Of a DNA stretch of 64,000 nucleotides, positions 63,001-64,000 are shown piece after piece. The stretch spans positions 4,774,001 to 4,838,000 of the forward strand of contig NC_089542.1 in the NCBI RefSeq assembly GCF_040115645.1, written 5' to 3'. The translations under genes were made by a program, and so were the position numbers. The DNA is from Euwallacea fornicatus. Its lineage: Eukaryota; Arthropoda; Insecta; Coleoptera; Curculionidae. Under the pieces are notes generated by a model. That model was given only the letters and a program-made list of their open reading frames with translations. It did no database searches and had not been told where the DNA came from. How positions within the stretch are numbered: position 1 is the stretch's first letter; every line of letters begins with the position of its first letter.

Positions 63001-63467
63001 TTTAATAAGATGGCTGAAAAAACAGTTAATACGACAGCTATTTTGTTTATGTATTTTCTAAATATTCTACAAGATGGAAGCGATGTTTCTTTATATAAAA
63101 ATTAATTTTCTTTTATAGCGCAACCCTCCCATCTGTACTTAAATTTGCCCACACAAACACTTTGATTAATAAAAATTTTCGAAGATGACAGCGCTGACTG
63201 TTCAGAAGGAAAGCTAAATCATCTCGCGTACTCACCTGAAACATGTCCGTTTCTTCGTCATTGGTGTACTCGACGATGACGGCATGATTGCGACTCAACG
63301 TGTAAGAAATGGAGTGCTGGGTGGTGTCCAGGATGGCCTGGGAGGAGTGGGGTGTCTTGACCATGTAGTGTCTTGACCGTTTCACCCCCGTGGCCACCGG
63401 CCGCTTGAGCAATACGAACTTGCTGCGCTTACGCCCGCGGTCCCCCTGGTGCAGAGACCCATTGTAC
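60082..63467 (-). CDS. Pli: Pellino E3 ubiquitin ligase (5' end outside the window)
   Basis: Predicted exons are 63,467-63,236, 62,872-62,678, 61,961-61,770, 61,707-61,609, 61,552-61,340, 60,604-60,489 and 60,208-60,082, with consistent phases. The first visible exon starts in phase at YNGSLHQGDRGRKRSKF. The FHA-like core has HSISYTLSRNHAVIVEYTND, IGRSSESPIDFVVMDTIPG, ISRFACRILCERN and RIYAAGFDSSRNIFLG. The C-terminal RING-like module has YVYLNCGHVQG, CPIC, NPCGHMASEKT and AVCPFCASPLSG, ending RLIFQDNVD. Pellino binds phosphorylated Pelle/IRAK in Toll signalling (family knowledge). The family N-terminus (about 25 residues, with VKYGELIVLG) was not found to the right, so at least one 5' exon lies beyond 64,000. 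AATAAA lies at 60,043-60,048, about 35 nt past the stop. Confidence 0.93.
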
Positions 63468-64000
63468 CTAAAACGGACATAAGTCAGTGGGGTCCGCGTG
63501 GGAGCTAATTATTATTACTATGACGATTGCGTGGGCCTATGAAGAAACTTTTAAATAGTGAAGCTTAATTAAGCAGCTGCTGGTTGAATTATGATTGTGC
63601 CTTATTTAGGCGTGTGGGGACCGATATATGTAGTTAGTCAGGGCACGTCTCATACCGACATTGGATGGTTTCCCTTTTAGCCGAAGCGATTAGTGAGGAA
63701 ATCCACGTGTCCTCAGTATAGCTATTTATCTAGTTGTAAGGTTTCCTTGGCGTCTTGGCAAACTGGCTTATAAAATGCATTTCTCAGAATTTGCCAAGGA
63801 TTTTTTTGCTCGTAAACGCCTCTTGCAAAATTCATGCACATTTCAGCATTACTAATATTCTCCAAAGTTCCATTCTCATATCTGAAACTCCCGAATCTCG
63901 TCGTCGCACTCAGGACACCGTCGTAGGTCTTCGGGATATTTCAAATTTTAATAACGAAAATAAATGTTTCGGATTTATGTGTTCATTAGATTACAATTAT
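63468..64000. other. Pellino intron or upstream sequence
   Basis: No Pellino N-terminal exon was found. A short minus-strand stretch near 63,876-63,960 reads like a CxxC-containing protein end (RRCPECDDEIREF, then a stop), with weak support. Confidence 0.3.

Noticed and set aside
1..64000. Bacterial-type systems, CRISPR arrays, operons
   Set aside because: Spliced animal genes throughout and no direct-repeat/spacer structure. The regular arrays have diverged monomers rather than identical repeats with unique spacers.

Overview
The window looks like a piece of an insect nuclear genome, most probably a beetle (inference). It is AT-rich, introns are often only 50-100 bp, and the genes are insect orthologues with many exons. 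Conserved exons were assembled by hand from splice signals, reading phase and family resemblance. All exon joins are predictions, not transcript evidence.

Layout. Positions 1-13,100 hold no recognisable protein gene. This part is built of diverged repeats: ~150 bp foldback units (about 27, 4098, 4768 and 6010) and an array of ~140 bp units (about 700-3220, decaying to 4600, and again 7860-9260). On the minus strand each array unit looks like a small noncoding exon, with a pyrimidine-tract CAG acceptor and a GTAAG donor. At 13,217-13,834 (-) is a small three-exon gene I do not recognise. A solo LTR with a 4-bp target duplication lies at 15,024-15,610.

15,722-23,304 (-) is COQ6 in ten exons. 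Its third intron contains a complete TRPA channel gene, pyrexia-like, on the opposite strand (18,478-21,820 +). A decayed mariner-like transposase is at 24.7-25.3 kb. 25,645-29,373 (-) is a 14-exon leucine-rich-repeat glycoprotein-hormone receptor (Lgr1). 29.4-37.3 kb is intergenic and repeat-rich, with tandem ~165-175 bp units and insertion-end motifs. A possible small secreted peptide gene is at 37,366-37,643 (-).

40,984-56,425 (-) is MTA, a NuRD subunit, in twelve exons with an 8-kb intron. Head to head with it, 57,448-58,076 (+) is pallidin (BLOC-1 subunit 6), built of exons too small for simple ORF finding. 60,082-63,467 (-) is the 3' seven exons of Pellino; its 5' end lies beyond the window.

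The genes do not form a pathway. They are ordinary neighbours: ubiquinone synthesis, thermosensation, hormone reception, chromatin, organelle biogenesis and innate immune signalling. The least explained part is the left-hand mini-exon-like array.
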